Source: Streptomyces curacoi (GTDB lineage Bacteria > Actinomycetota > Actinomycetes > Streptomycetales > Streptomycetaceae). From it: a stretch of 64,000 bases of DNA. A program made the position numbers and the translations under genes. This document shows positions 55,608 to 64,000 of the stretch, one piece after another (positions within the stretch are counted from its first letter, which is position 1; each line of letters opens with the position of its first letter). The notes under the pieces are model-generated. The model made no database searches. It saw nothing but the letters and a program-made list of their open reading frames with translations, and was not told where the DNA came from. The DNA lies in the NCBI RefSeq assembly GCF_001513975.1, contig NZ_KQ947996.1, positions 48,174 to 112,173 on the forward strand. The letters run 5' to 3'.

Positions 55608-56680
55608 TGCCCCGCGTCTGGGACGTGCCGGTGCACGACTCGACCCGCGTCCGCGACGTCCGCGTGGCGGCCGGGGCCGCGGCCCGCCATGCCGGGCTGG
55701 CCGAGGCCAGGGTCGCCGCGGCCGAGCTCGTGGCCACCGAACTCGCCACCAACCTGCTGAAGCACGCCGGTGGCGGGCGGGTACTTCTCGACCTCGTGGG
55801 GCCGGTGGTTCCGGCCTACGCCGACGAGAGGATCTCCGTGGTGCAGATCATGGCCGTCGATCATGGGCCGGGTATGCCCGACACCGCCGCGGCGCTGCGC
55901 GACGGCTACTCGACCGCCGCCTCCCTCGGCGCCGGCCTCGGCACCTGCCTGCGCACGGCCGACGACTTCGACCTGCACAGCACACCCGGCCGGGGAACGG
56001 TCGTCCTGGCCAGGATCGCTTCCGGCCCGGACCGCGGCGCCGCCGGCCCGCACCCCGTCCCGCTCCCGGTGCGGGCCGGCGGGCTCAACATCCCCTTCGC
56101 GGGCGCGGAGTTCTCCGGTGACGCCTGGGCGTGCGTACGGACCGGCGAGCGGGTGACGCTGATGCTCGCCGACGGTCTCGGCCACGGCCCCCAGGCGGCT
56201 CGTGCCTCCTCCGCCGCGGTGGAGGCACTGCGCCAGGCACCCCATCTGCCACCGTCGGACCTGCTGCGGCGGATGCACAGTGCCCTGCGCGGCACCAGGG
56301 GCGCGGCCGTGGCCGTGGCCCAACTGGACATCGCCGCCGGACGGCTGTCGTTCACCGGCGTGGGCAACGTGGGGGCCCGGCTGCGCCACGGCGACACCTG
56401 GCACGGCCTGGTCTCCCGCCCCGGCATCGTCGGCAGCCACCTCCCCGTGCACCTGCCGGAGCACCAGGAACTCTGGACGGAGGACTGCCTGCTGGTCCTG
56501 CACAGTGACGGACTGCCGAGCCGCTGGAGTCCGGGCCCGGCCGCTCACGCACGGTCGTCCCTCGACCCCGCCGTGATCGCCGCATCGATCGTGCGGGACG
56601 CCGGCAGCCCCGCGCGGCCGGTACGCGACGACACCGCCGTCGCCGTGCTCGGCCCCTTCCCCCCGGACCGCTCCTCATGA
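55607..56680 (+). CDS. GHKL ATPase-PP2C phosphatase fusion (RsbT/RsbX-like)
   Basis: 357 residues. The N-terminal ATPase (1-130; ELVATELATNLLKHAGGGRVLLDL, MAVDHGPGMPD, GAGLGT) is fused to a SpoIIE/PP2C phosphatase (about 150-355; FSGDAWACVRTGERVTLMLADGLGHGPQAA, LSFTGVGNVGARL, LLVLHSDGL, RDDTAVAVL). RsbX resets the stressosome by dephosphorylating RsbS/RsbR; this protein likely combines that with a kinase-like domain. ATG 55607 overlaps the rsbT stop by one base (TGATG). Confidence 0.9.
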   Translation: MPRVWDVPVHDSTRVRDVRVAAGAAARHAGLAEARVAAAELVATELATNLLKHAGGGRVLLDLVGPVVPAYADERISVVQIMAVDHGPGMPDTAAALRDGYSTAASLGAGLGTCLRTADDFDLHSTPGRGTVVLARIASGPDRGAAGPHPVPLPVRAGGLNIPFAGAEFSGDAWACVRTGERVTLMLADGLGHGPQAARASSAAVEALRQAPHLPPSDLLRRMHSALRGTRGAAVAVAQLDIAAGRLSFTGVGNVGARLRHGDTWHGLVSRPGIVGSHLPVHLPEHQELWTEDCLLVLHSDGLPSRWSPGPAAHARSSLDPAVIAASIVRDAGSPARPVRDDTAVAVLGPFPPDRSS

Positions 56681-58425
56681 CCCGCACCTGGTGCGTACGC
56701 ACCATCACCGACGCCGCGCAGGCCCGCATCGCCACCGCGCGGCTGGCCGCCGCGTGCGGGGTGACGCCCGTCGAGCGGACGCGTCTGGTGGCCGCGCTCA
56801 CCGCACAACTACGGCAGTGCCTCACCAAGGGGGGCGACTGGCGGGTCGGCGTGGCAGCGACCCTGTCACCCGGCGGGGGTGAGTTCCGCGTCGAGGTGAC
56901 ACCGGCGAAGCCCCGCCCGGACGACCGGCAGCCCCCGTGGCGCGCGTCGGTCCCCTGCGTCGAGGACGCGGACGTCTCCGGTGTCGAGCACACGGCCGAC
57001 GACCCGGCGGCGCTGGCCGAGGCCCTGTTCGGCGCCGACGAGGACGCGGCCCTGCTGCTGGAGCGCCTCGACGAGCAGGAGGCACTGGTCGCGTTCCACC
57101 GCGAGGAACTCCACCAGACCAACCAGGGCGTGCTGGCCCTGCACGCCGAACTGGACGCCGCCGGCCGGGCCCAACGGGAACTCTTCGCCGCTGAGCAGAA
57201 GGCCCGCAAGGAGGCGGAGAACGCCCGCGGCCGGCTGACCTTCCTGGCCGACGCCAGCGCCGCCCTGACGGCCTCCTTGAACCACGAGGCCATCGTGCGG
57301 CTGCTCCCTGCTCTGCTGGTGCCCCGGTACGCGCGCACCGTCGACGTCTGGCTGTTCGACGGCGTGGACGACGAGCGTCGCAGCGGCCCGCATCCGGCCG
57401 CCGCCGTCCTCGCGGCCCGCCGCGGCCGCCCGCAGTACGCCGCCGACCACCCCGGCGGTCTGCCCGGCGTCGACGATCAGCCGCCCTCGGCCCTCGACCC
57501 CGACCGGCCCCTCCTCTGCATCCCCCTGCTCACCCGCCGGGCACCGCAGGGCGTCCTCACGCTGTCGCCGCCCGACGAACGCTGGGACCCGGACGACGCC
57601 GTCATGCTGATCGAGCTGACCCGACGGGCCAGCATCGCCCTGGACAACGCCAGACGCTTCGAGCACAACCGGGACATCGCCGAGACCCTGCAACGCGCCC
57701 TGCTCACCGAACTGCCCACGACACCGGGCCTGAACCTGGCCGCGCGCTACCTCCCCGCCACCCGGGGCCTGAACATCGGCGGCGACTGGTACGACGCCTT
57801 CCGCCAGCCCGACGGCAGCCTGATCACCGTCATCGGGGACGTCACCGGACACGGGCTGCACGCCGCGGTGATGATGAGCCAACTGCGCACCGCCCTGCGC
57901 GCCTACGCCGTCGACGGCAGCAGTCCCGGCCAGCTCCTGACCCGGCTGCACCAGTTCCTGCACCGCCTGCGCCTCGACCTCTACGCCACCGCGGTCATCG
58001 CGCGCTTCCACCCGGACGACCCCACACTCACCTGGGCCGCCGCCGGTCACCCGCCGCCGGTGCTGCGCACCCCCGACGGACAGGTGCGCATCCTCGACGC
58101 CAAGCCCGGTGCGATGCTGGGCATCCCGCTGAGACAGGAGATCGGCGACCACACCGTGCCGCTGCCGCCCGGATCGACGCTGGCGCTGTACACCGACGGA
58201 CTCGTGGAGCGCCGCTCCCGTGGCATAGACCCCGGTATCCAGCGCCTCGCCGAGGTGCTGGGCGGCTTCCACCCGGCCGAACTCGACGAGAACCTCGAAG
58301 CGTCGGCCGACCGGCTCCTGCACCCGCTGCTGCACGACTCCGAACACGACGACGACGTATGCCTGTTGCTGTGCCATGTGCACGGCGACGCGACAGCCGC
58401 GCAGGACGTGACAGTCACCGGGTGA
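56677..58425 (+). CDS. rsbU: RsbU-like PP2C phosphatase with GAF domain
   Basis: 582 residues. An N-terminal GHKL-like remnant (TITDAAQARIATARLAAACGVTPVERTRLVAALTAQL) without clear ATP motifs leads to a coiled coil (about 130-185), a GAF domain (about 185-330) and a SpoIIE-type PP2C phosphatase (about 350-570; GGDWYDAF, VIGDVTGHGLHAAVMMSQLRTALRAYA, WAAAGHPPPVLR, LYTDGLVERR, DDVCLLLCHV). It would dephosphorylate an RsbV-type antagonist and so activate a sigma factor. Overlaps its upstream neighbour by ATGA. Confidence 0.92.
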   Translation: MTRTWCVRTITDAAQARIATARLAAACGVTPVERTRLVAALTAQLRQCLTKGGDWRVGVAATLSPGGGEFRVEVTPAKPRPDDRQPPWRASVPCVEDADVSGVEHTADDPAALAEALFGADEDAALLLERLDEQEALVAFHREELHQTNQGVLALHAELDAAGRAQRELFAAEQKARKEAENARGRLTFLADASAALTASLNHEAIVRLLPALLVPRYARTVDVWLFDGVDDERRSGPHPAAAVLAARRGRPQYAADHPGGLPGVDDQPPSALDPDRPLLCIPLLTRRAPQGVLTLSPPDERWDPDDAVMLIELTRRASIALDNARRFEHNRDIAETLQRALLTELPTTPGLNLAARYLPATRGLNIGGDWYDAFRQPDGSLITVIGDVTGHGLHAAVMMSQLRTALRAYAVDGSSPGQLLTRLHQFLHRLRLDLYATAVIARFHPDDPTLTWAAAGHPPPVLRTPDGQVRILDAKPGAMLGIPLRQEIGDHTVPLPPGSTLALYTDGLVERRSRGIDPGIQRLAEVLGGFHPAELDENLEASADRLLHPLLHDSEHDDDVCLLLCHVHGDATAAQDVTVTG

Positions 58426-58439
58426 CCGCGGCCGACGAC

Positions 58440-59564
58440 TCATGAGGTCTGCCCGTCCCCTCCGAAGAAGTTGATCAGCTCCTCGGGTGTGGGGTTGTCA
58501 GGGGCGTCGGCCTCGGCTTCGCCGACCGCGGCACTGCGGGGGAACAGCGCGTGCTCGTACGCGGCGAGCGCTGCCTCGACGTCGTCGGGGTGCGCGGCGA
58601 GGGCCTCACCGAGTTCAGCACCGTCCAGCATGGCCAGGTTGGCCCCTTCGCCGTTCGGGGGGATGAGGTGGGCAGCGTCGCCGACCAGGGTCACCCCCGG
58701 AACCCGGTCCCACCGGTGCCCGACCGGCAGGGTGTGGTGGGGACGCAGGACCGGCGCGGTGTCGCTGTCGGTGATCAGGGCGGTGAGTTCCGGGGCCCAG
58801 CCGTCGAACTCCGCCGCGATCCGCGCGGTGGCGCCCCTGGCATCGGCGAAGTCGACACCGGCGAACCACTCCAGCGGCTTGGAGAGCATCACGTAGGCGT
58901 GGAGGGTCCCGTCCTTCTCCCGGTGGGCCGCGATCTGCCTCTTGCCCGGCTCCACCGCGAACAGCGATCCGCCACCGACGGCCTTCGCGGCAGCGGGGTG
59001 CCGGGTGTCGGCGTCGAACAGATAGGTCTCGACGAACGACGTACCGGTGTACTCGGGTACCGCGTCGGAGACCAGCGGCCGCACCCGTGACCAGGCGCCG
59101 TCCGCGCCGACCAGCAGGCTCGTGACGACGGTGCCGCCGTCCGCGAAGGCCACCTCGTGGCGGCCCTCGCCGAGGCCGCGCACCCTGCCGGCCTTGTGGC
59201 CCCACCGGACGGTTCCGGCCGGGAGCGAGTCGAGCAGGATCTGCCGCAGTTCGCCGCGCTGCACCTCGGGGCGTCCGCCCGTGCCGTCGTCGGTCTGGTC
59301 GAGCAGGACGGTCCCGTTCCGGTCGAGGACCCGCATCGCCTGCCGGCCCTCCAGGACGATCCCGCGGAACTCGTCCGTCAGACCGGCCGCCCGCACGGCC
59401 AACTGGCCGTTGTAGTCGTGGATGTCGAGCATCCCGCCCTGCGAACGATCCGTCGGTGAGGCCTCCGCCTCGTAGACCGTGGCCGGGATGCCGTGGACAC
59501 ACAGGACCCGGGCGAGAGTCAGCCCGCCGAGCCCGGCGCCGATGATCGTGACGTCAGTGGTCAT
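58440..59564 (-). CDS. FAD-dependent monooxygenase, TetX-like
   Basis: 374 residues. VTIIGAGLGGLTLARVLCVHGIPATVYEAE (dinucleotide fold), GGMLDIHDYNGQLAVRAAGL (close to the TetX signature), VGADGAWSRVRPLV, and VTLVGDAAHLIPPNGEGANLAMLDGAELGEAL. TetX-type enzymes hydroxylate tetracyclines; Streptomyces homologues often act on other aromatic polyketides. ATG 59564 follows AAGGAAG. Lies 214 bp downstream of the kinase gene. Confidence 0.88.
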   Translation of the reverse strand: MTTDVTIIGAGLGGLTLARVLCVHGIPATVYEAEASPTDRSQGGMLDIHDYNGQLAVRAAGLTDEFRGIVLEGRQAMRVLDRNGTVLLDQTDDGTGGRPEVQRGELRQILLDSLPAGTVRWGHKAGRVRGLGEGRHEVAFADGGTVVTSLLVGADGAWSRVRPLVSDAVPEYTGTSFVETYLFDADTRHPAAAKAVGGGSLFAVEPGKRQIAAHREKDGTLHAYVMLSKPLEWFAGVDFADARGATARIAAEFDGWAPELTALITDSDTAPVLRPHHTLPVGHRWDRVPGVTLVGDAAHLIPPNGEGANLAMLDGAELGEALAAHPDDVEAALAAYEHALFPRSAAVGEAEADAPDNPTPEELINFFGGDGQTS

Positions 59565-59778
59565 GGTGCTTCCTTGCCTGGTCGCGCCCACCGGATGGGC
59601 CCCGGCGGGATCTCCGGCAAGACTCCGGGCCCCCGCCGACAAACCGCCGACACCGGACCAACAGCCCCGACACGGGACCGACACGGCGGCTGCGCGTCCT
59701 GCTACCGGCAGCCAGGACGTCGTCCACCGCCGCGGCCGGCACTCACCGATTGCGCGAAGCTGCCCAGCGTGGCCACCT

Positions 59779-60726
59779 TCATGCGGCTGACCAGGTACCT
59801 GTTTCTGCCGAAGTACCAGCCCTTGATGAGTGCCGGCTCTGGAGAACACGATCGAGCGCCGCCCAGCCCGCGGGTCCCCATGTCGGCTTGCCGCCAGGAA
59901 GGCCCCGGTCTCCGTTCTGGCCCATCAGCATGAGGAACAGGCTTTTCAGAGCAGCCAGCCCGCGGGCGCGCCGGATCGTCGCCTGGTCCGCGTGCGCGTA
60001 CACGTCGAAGAACCGTGAGGCGGCGCCCGCGGGAAGGACCACCCATGCGGCCGCGAGGTCCCACGCCGGATCACCGGCGAACATGGCACCGAAGTCGATC
60101 ACGCCCGAGAGCGTCCCGTCCGACACGACGACATTCGCGGGATGAAGGTCACCGTGCACCCATACCGGCGGGCCCTCCCACTCGGGGGCGGCAACGGCAT
60201 CATCCCAGACGGCCCGGACCTCGTCGGCGATGCCGCCGGGGACAACGGCTCGAAAGAAGTGGTCGAAGCCGTCCGTGCACTTCTTGGGGTGGTCGCCGCG
60301 GTCCTCACTGATCGGCGCGTCAGCGGGGGCCTCCACGTGGAGCGCCCTGAGGAAGCCCGCCAGGGTCTCGGCCGCGTGGTCGCCGCGGCTGATGGAGGTG
60401 TGGTCCAGTGGCTCGCCGGGGACCCACGTCATGATGGTCCAGTGCTTGGGGAAGCGCTCGGACGGTTCGCCGAACCGCACCGGGGTCGGCACCGGGAGCG
60501 GCAGGCGCGGGGCCAGCACAGGTAGCCACCGGCGCTCCTTGAGCTGGAGCTCCGGGGTGGGGTCCATGCGCTGCATGCGCACGGCCAACTCGTCCCCGAG
60601 ACGCCACATTTGGTTGCCCCAGCCGCCCGCCACCTCGCGGATGGCCAGCCCTGCAAGGTCCGGATGCTGCTCCCGCAGCAGGTCGCGGACCAGGTCTGCG
60701 GTGATCTGGATCTCGGAGTTGGTCAT
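59779..60726 (-). CDS. Aminoglycoside-phosphotransferase-family kinase
   Basis: 315 residues with a protein-kinase-like fold: VAGGWGNQMWRLGDELAVRM (ATP loop and Lys/Arg region), HWTIMTWVPGEPLD, catalytic WVHGDLHPANVVV, and DFGAMFAGDPAWDLAAAW (metal-binding Asp). Family members phosphorylate aminoglycosides, homoserine or other hydroxyls; with no cluster beside it the substrate is open. ATG 60726 has no strong ribosome binding site. Confidence 0.87.
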   Translation of the reverse strand: MTNSEIQITADLVRDLLREQHPDLAGLAIREVAGGWGNQMWRLGDELAVRMQRMDPTPELQLKERRWLPVLAPRLPLPVPTPVRFGEPSERFPKHWTIMTWVPGEPLDHTSISRGDHAAETLAGFLRALHVEAPADAPISEDRGDHPKKCTDGFDHFFRAVVPGGIADEVRAVWDDAVAAPEWEGPPVWVHGDLHPANVVVSDGTLSGVIDFGAMFAGDPAWDLAAAWVVLPAGAASRFFDVYAHADQATIRRARGLAALKSLFLMLMGQNGDRGLPGGKPTWGPAGWAALDRVLQSRHSSRAGTSAETGTWSAA

Positions 60727-61178
60727 GCGAAGTCACAGTACTGGGGCAGGCGGAGCGGCTCTCACTCTCCGGAAGATCCAGCCACCCAACCAGTAAGTCA
60801 GGCCGATACGACGCATGCGAATGTGCGGTTCATCCACGATGGGTCAACGCCCGGGGGACCCGCTGAGACACGAGCAGGTGGTGGTACGCCCGCGCACGAG
60901 GAGCGTGCGTCCGCCCCCCCCCCGGCGGAGTCCGCCCCACGACTGGCGGGTGGCTGTCCCGCGACAGCGAACCTTGAGCGTGTGCCATCGATTCCTAATG
61001 CCGTTTGTCAAGGGTGGTCAGTGAGTCACTCTGGCGCTCAGCTTGTTGTTCAACGCCCCGCTTCTCAGCGGTGTGGTACGAGTTTCGCGCTGCCGCCTGG
61101 CCCCGGACGGCGCGGGTCTGCCGATCAACCTTCACCCCCTTCCTCGAACGGGTGCGCAGCCATCCGTATGCTCCAGGC
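60727..61178. other. Divergent intergenic region with a C10 tract
   Basis: 452 bp. A run of ten C (60914-60923) is the only notable element. Short frames here lack codon bias. It probably holds the promoters of the kinase and TPR genes. Confidence 0.45.
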
Positions 61179-62012
61179 ATGAAACTCTTCCGGCAGCGCG
61201 GCCGAAACAACGCCGGGCAGATAGTGAGATCCCCCTTGGCCCAGGCCATGGCCCTATACGAGGCGGGGCGCTTTGCCGAGGCGGAGGCTGAAGCCCGCGC
61301 CGTAGCCGTGGCCCGCTCCCGGCCGCGCGACGACATGTACGCACCGCTGGCGTTGAGCATCGCCGCGCTCGCGACGGGCGCCCAGGGCCGTCATGCCGAG
61401 GCCGCCACCGCATACGACACACTGCTGCCGGTCTTCAGAAGGATCTTCGGTGCCGAACACCCGCAGACCCTGAAACTGCGCTCGGACCGCGCCCAGGCGC
61501 TCAGCGCGCTCGCCCGGCACGCCGAATGCGAGTCCGAGTGCGCGGCAGTAGCTCGGGCCGCGACCCGCGGCACGGGGCCGGAGATGCCGATTATCGCGAC
61601 GGCCGCCCGCAACGGACTGATCTACGCCCTCAACGCGCAGAGCCGACACCCGGAGGCCGAGGCACTCGCCTGCGAGGCCCTCGCCGCCCATCACGTACCA
61701 GACCGGTTCACGCTGGTCCTGCGGCTAGGACTGGCCCGGAGCCTCAACGGCCAAGCCCGCCACGAAGAGGCTCTTGCCGAGGCGGAGCGCGCCGACGAGC
61801 TGCGCCGCAGCCTGCCCGAGGAGCAGCACCGCCCGGAGACCGGAGCCGTCGAGCTGGCCATGGCCACCGCCCTCCTGGGGCTGGGACGCGGTACCGAAGC
61901 CCGCACCAGGGCAGCGGCCGCCCACGACGCCTGCCTGGCGGCCTTCGGCCCGGACCACCGCCGCACCGCCGAAGCCCGGGCGCTGCTGGACCGCATCGAC
62001 GGGGCCGCCTGA
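61179..62012 (+). CDS. Tetratricopeptide-repeat protein
   Basis: 277 residues of helical repeats: ALYEAGRFAEAEAEARAVAVA, GAQGRHAEAATAYDTLLPVFRRIFGAEHPQTLKLRSDRAQALSALARHAECESEC, SLNGQARHEEALAEAERADELRRSL, GLGRGTEARTRAAAAHDACLAAFGPDHRRTAEARALLDRI. It belongs to the streptomycete kinesin-light-chain-like TPR proteins, with no enzymatic domain. ATG 61179 precedes a basic start (KLFRQRGRNN); an upstream extension is open but not coding-like. Confidence 0.85.
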   Translation: MKLFRQRGRNNAGQIVRSPLAQAMALYEAGRFAEAEAEARAVAVARSRPRDDMYAPLALSIAALATGAQGRHAEAATAYDTLLPVFRRIFGAEHPQTLKLRSDRAQALSALARHAECESECAAVARAATRGTGPEMPIIATAARNGLIYALNAQSRHPEAEALACEALAAHHVPDRFTLVLRLGLARSLNGQARHEEALAEAERADELRRSLPEEQHRPETGAVELAMATALLGLGRGTEARTRAAAAHDACLAAFGPDHRRTAEARALLDRIDGAA

Positions 62013-62033
62013 CCGGGCGCACCACGCCGGTGG

Positions 62034-62562
62034 TCAAGCCGCGAGAGCTGCCGGGGGCCCGAGCTGGTAGCACCGGCCGTCGCGTAGGAGGGCCCAGAGG
62101 ACGTTGACGTGGCGGCGGGCAAGGGCGAGGACGGCCTGGGTGTGGCGCTTGCCCTCGGCACGCTTGCGTTCGTAAAACCGGCGGGATTCCTCGCACCTTC
62201 GGATGCTGAACAACACGGAGGTGTAGAAGACCCGTTGGAGTCTGCGGCTGTATCGCCGCGGGCGCCGCAGGTTGCCGCTGATCCTCCCGGAATCGCGGGG
62301 CACCGGCGCGACGCCGCCGAAGCCGGCGAGGCGGTCGGCGGTGCCGACGACCGCCATGTCACCGCCAGTGGCAGCCAGGAACTCGGCGCCGAGGATGACG
62401 CCCAGCCCCGGCATGCTGGTGATCACGTCAAAGGCGTGGTGGTCGCGAAACCGGGCCTCGATGTCCCTGTCGAACTGGGCGACTTGCTGGTTGAGGCCCA
62501 TCACCTCCTTCGCCAGCGTGTGCACCAGTTCCGCGGCCAGCTTCTCGCCAGGCAGGCTGGTG
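62034..62562 (-). pseudogene. IS110-family transposase, C-terminal remnant
   Basis: About 175 residues of the Transposase_20 half: LPGEKLAAELVHTLAKEVMGLNQQVAQFDRDIEARF, SMPGLGVILGAEFLAATGGD, ADRLAGFGGVAPVPRDSG, RRPRRYSRRLQRVFYTSVLFSIRRCEESRRFYERKRAEGKRHTQAVLALARRHVNVLWALLRDGRCYQ. The N-terminal DEDD catalytic half is missing; homology breaks at about 62562, where a different sequence starts. It cannot transpose alone. Confidence 0.85.
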
Positions 62563-62860
62563 TGAAGTGGGGTTGCCCCATCCCCAGGTCGCGCACCGGA
62601 TCTACGATGCACTGCTCGGCCGTCCGGACCGTCTCCTCCAGCAGCCGACGCGCTCTGCCTGGCGGCGTGCCCGCGGCCGCAGCGATGCGGGCGGCAACCT
62701 CCTCCATCGCGGGCGGGGCCTTCAGGTACCGCTCGCCCGGGTCAAGCTGGCCCCGGCCGAAAGGGATCGGACGCAAGAGCCGGGCCGCATCCAGGACGTC
62801 GGCGAGGCGGGACTGTTCAGCGCGTGCGTAGCGCACCGTGTTGGTCAGCACCACGGGGAC
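62563..62860 (-). pseudogene. Fragment of a DnaE2-like DNA polymerase III alpha gene
   Basis: On the minus strand about 95 codons read VPVVLTNTVRYARAEQSRLADVLDAARLL...DPGERYLKAPPAMEEVAARIAAAA...ARRLLEETVRTAEQCIVDPVRDLGMGQPHF, which resembles the palm-proximal region of error-prone DnaE2. It begins abruptly next to the IS481 remnant and ends abruptly at the IS110 remnant, so it is a rearranged gene scrap. Confidence 0.65.
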
Positions 62861-63541
62861 CGAGAGCCGGTCACCGAGCGCGAGGCCTCCACCGCCCACC
62901 GGATCCTGGCCCGTCACCGCCTGCCGGCGCTTGCTGCCTGCGACCGGGCCACCGGCGAACCGGTACGCCGCTACGAACGCGCCCGGCCCGGCGAACTGGT
63001 CCACATCGACGTCAAGAAGCTCGGCCGCATCCCCGACGGCGGCGGCCACAAGACCCTTGGCCGAGCGGCCGGACGCAAGAACCGCACCGGCGTCGGGCAC
63101 GCCTACCTGCACACCGCCCTGGACGACCACAGCCGCCTGGCCTACACCGAAGACCTGCCCGACGAGAAAGCGATCACCTGCGCCGCCTTCCTGACCCGCG
63201 CCACCGCCTGGTTCACAGCCCAGGGCATCACCATCGAACGGGTCCTGACCGACAACGCCTGGGCCTACACCAAGAACACCTGGCGCCAGACCTGCCACGA
63301 CCTGAACATCAGCCCGCGCTGGACGCGGCCCTGGCGCCCCCAGACCAACGGCAAGGTCGAACGCTTCCACCTCACCCTGCTCGACGAATGGGCCTACCAC
63401 CGGCCCTACACCTCAGACGCAGAACGCCAGGCAGCGTTTCCCGACTGGCTGGACTGGTACAACTTCCACCGCCCCCACACCGGAATCAACGGCCACACCC
63501 CAGCCAGCCGCGTCACCAACCTGTCCGGACAGCACACCTAG
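62861..63541 (+). pseudogene. IS481-family transposase, catalytic-core remnant
   Basis: STAHRILARHRLPALAACDRATGEPVRRYERARPGELVHIDVKKLGRIPDGGGHKT, then LHTALDDHSRLAYTEDLPDEKAITCAAFL, VLTDNAWAYTK, and RPWRPQTNGKVERFHLTLLDEWAYHRPY...FHRPHTGINGHTPASRV. The DDE core (Asp in HIDVKK, Asp in LTDNAW, Glu in GKVERFH) is intact, but the N-terminal helix-turn-helix half is gone, replaced by the polymerase fragment. An open frame back to 62567 is a chimera. Confidence 0.85.
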
Positions 63542-63644
63542 GGTTCTTCGTGGCGCCGCGGACTGCGCCCCCCTGGTCGCCCGTCTGCGCTGGCCAGACC
63601 TCTCTCGATCAGGCGTCGCAAGCGACGCCCATAGTGGCGGCTGC

Positions 63645-63812
63645 CTATTCCGAAGGGTCGATATCTCCGGACTGCTTGCCGCTCGCCTCATGCAGCTTGC
63701 GGGCCTGTTCCAGGAGTTGCTTCCGTTCTAGCGGGTTGTGGGTACTCTCCGCTCTGACCGCCAATAGCCGGGCCTGCTCCTGGAGTCGTTCGCGTGTCTC
63801 TTCGCTGCTCAT
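63645..63812 (-). CDS. Small charged helical protein, 55 residues
   Basis: ATG 63812 is preceded by GCGAGGACC. The product begins SSEETRERLQEQARLLAVRAE and continues with NPLERKQLLEQARKLHEASGKQSGDIDPSE. It is a heptad-like, highly charged helix likely to form a coiled coil. I do not recognise the family. It lies just beyond the transposon remnants; nothing else coding is evident from 63813 to 64000. Confidence 0.6.
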   Translation of the reverse strand: MSSEETRERLQEQARLLAVRAESTHNPLERKQLLEQARKLHEASGKQSGDIDPSE

Positions 63813-64000
63813 GAATGGTCCTCGCTTCGTGAAGGGGATACCACACGGTGGAGCAAATCAGGCGCAGGCGGTCTTCGCACTTCGACGTGCCGTTGCGTGG
63901 CTCGCCGCGCTTCGCAACGGCCGCCATCGCCTACGCGGCGTACTAGAAACTGGAAGCCTTCGCAAACGGCACAGTCACTCAAACTTCCCTACGTTGTTCT

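Noticed and set aside
60914..60923. C10 homopolymer as a phase-variation switch
   Set aside because: It lies in a gap with no coding-like frame or promoter element around it, so there is nothing visible for it to switch.
62567..62860. Plus-strand N-terminal 98 codons of an apparent 324-residue transposase
   Set aside because: This stretch matches a DnaE2-like protein on the opposite strand and lacks the IS481 helix-turn-helix; the long frame is a chimera.

Overview
The window is high-GC (roughly 72%) actinobacterial DNA, almost certainly a Streptomyces chromosome. The evidence is strong third-position GC bias, a conservon operon (cvn/rar type), partner-switching sigma factors, a mycothiol-dependent isomerase family gene, a GH10-CBM2 xylanase with CGAAACTTTCG operators, and many GTG starts with GTGA/ATGA overlaps. 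I saw no rRNA, tRNA or CRISPR array. All family assignments come from reading motifs and recalled family sequences; no database was searched.

Layout. 0-7.3 kb: housekeeping and accessory genes (metallophosphoesterase fragment, arginase-family enzyme, DUF899, MFS exporter, dienelactone hydrolase, YciO, PucR regulator). 7.4-12.9 kb: a six-gene conservon, cvnABCD plus two P450s, with every junction overlapping; one P450 lacks the K-helix ExxR arginine. 13-14 kb: two small unknown proteins.

14.2-33.7 kb: the centrepiece, a biosynthetic gene cluster. It holds a fatty acyl-AMP ligase, a 4557-residue protein (ACP-KS-AT-DH-KR-ACP-KS-AT-DH-KR-ACP-C-FkbH), a PCP-thioester reductase protein with an extra C-terminal domain, and a Cys-nucleophile alpha/beta hydrolase. 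The extra domain and the hydrolase resemble the two C-terminal parts of large GMC oxidoreductase fusion proteins. The assembly line has a condensation domain and a glyceryl-loading FkbH domain but no adenylation domain. My inference is a fatty acid extended twice, joined to a glyceryl (or trans-loaded) unit and released reductively. A structured leader with a candidate leader peptide precedes the ligase gene, and a five-copy 17-bp repeat carrying SD-ATG units precedes the reductase gene.

33.7-44.2 kb: hydrolase, xylanase, lipoprotein, mycothiol-type isomerase family gene, F420/NADP-type reductase, methyltransferase, then a glycerolipid cassette (glpD, tetR, alkyl-DHAP-synthase-like oxidase, diacylglycerol-kinase family). 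44.2-58.4 kb: a dense general-stress and partner-switching region with a STAS-ANTAR protein, three RsbW-like ATPases, two divergent SigB-family sigma factors, an anti-anti-sigma factor, and an rsbR-S-T/ATPase-PP2C/RsbU operon whose genes all overlap. A P450 and a small secreted protein lie inside this region.

58.4-64 kb: TetX-like FAD monooxygenase, aminoglycoside-phosphotransferase-family kinase, TPR protein, then a scrap zone in which remnants of IS110, a DnaE2-like polymerase and IS481 abut, followed by a 55-residue unknown protein.
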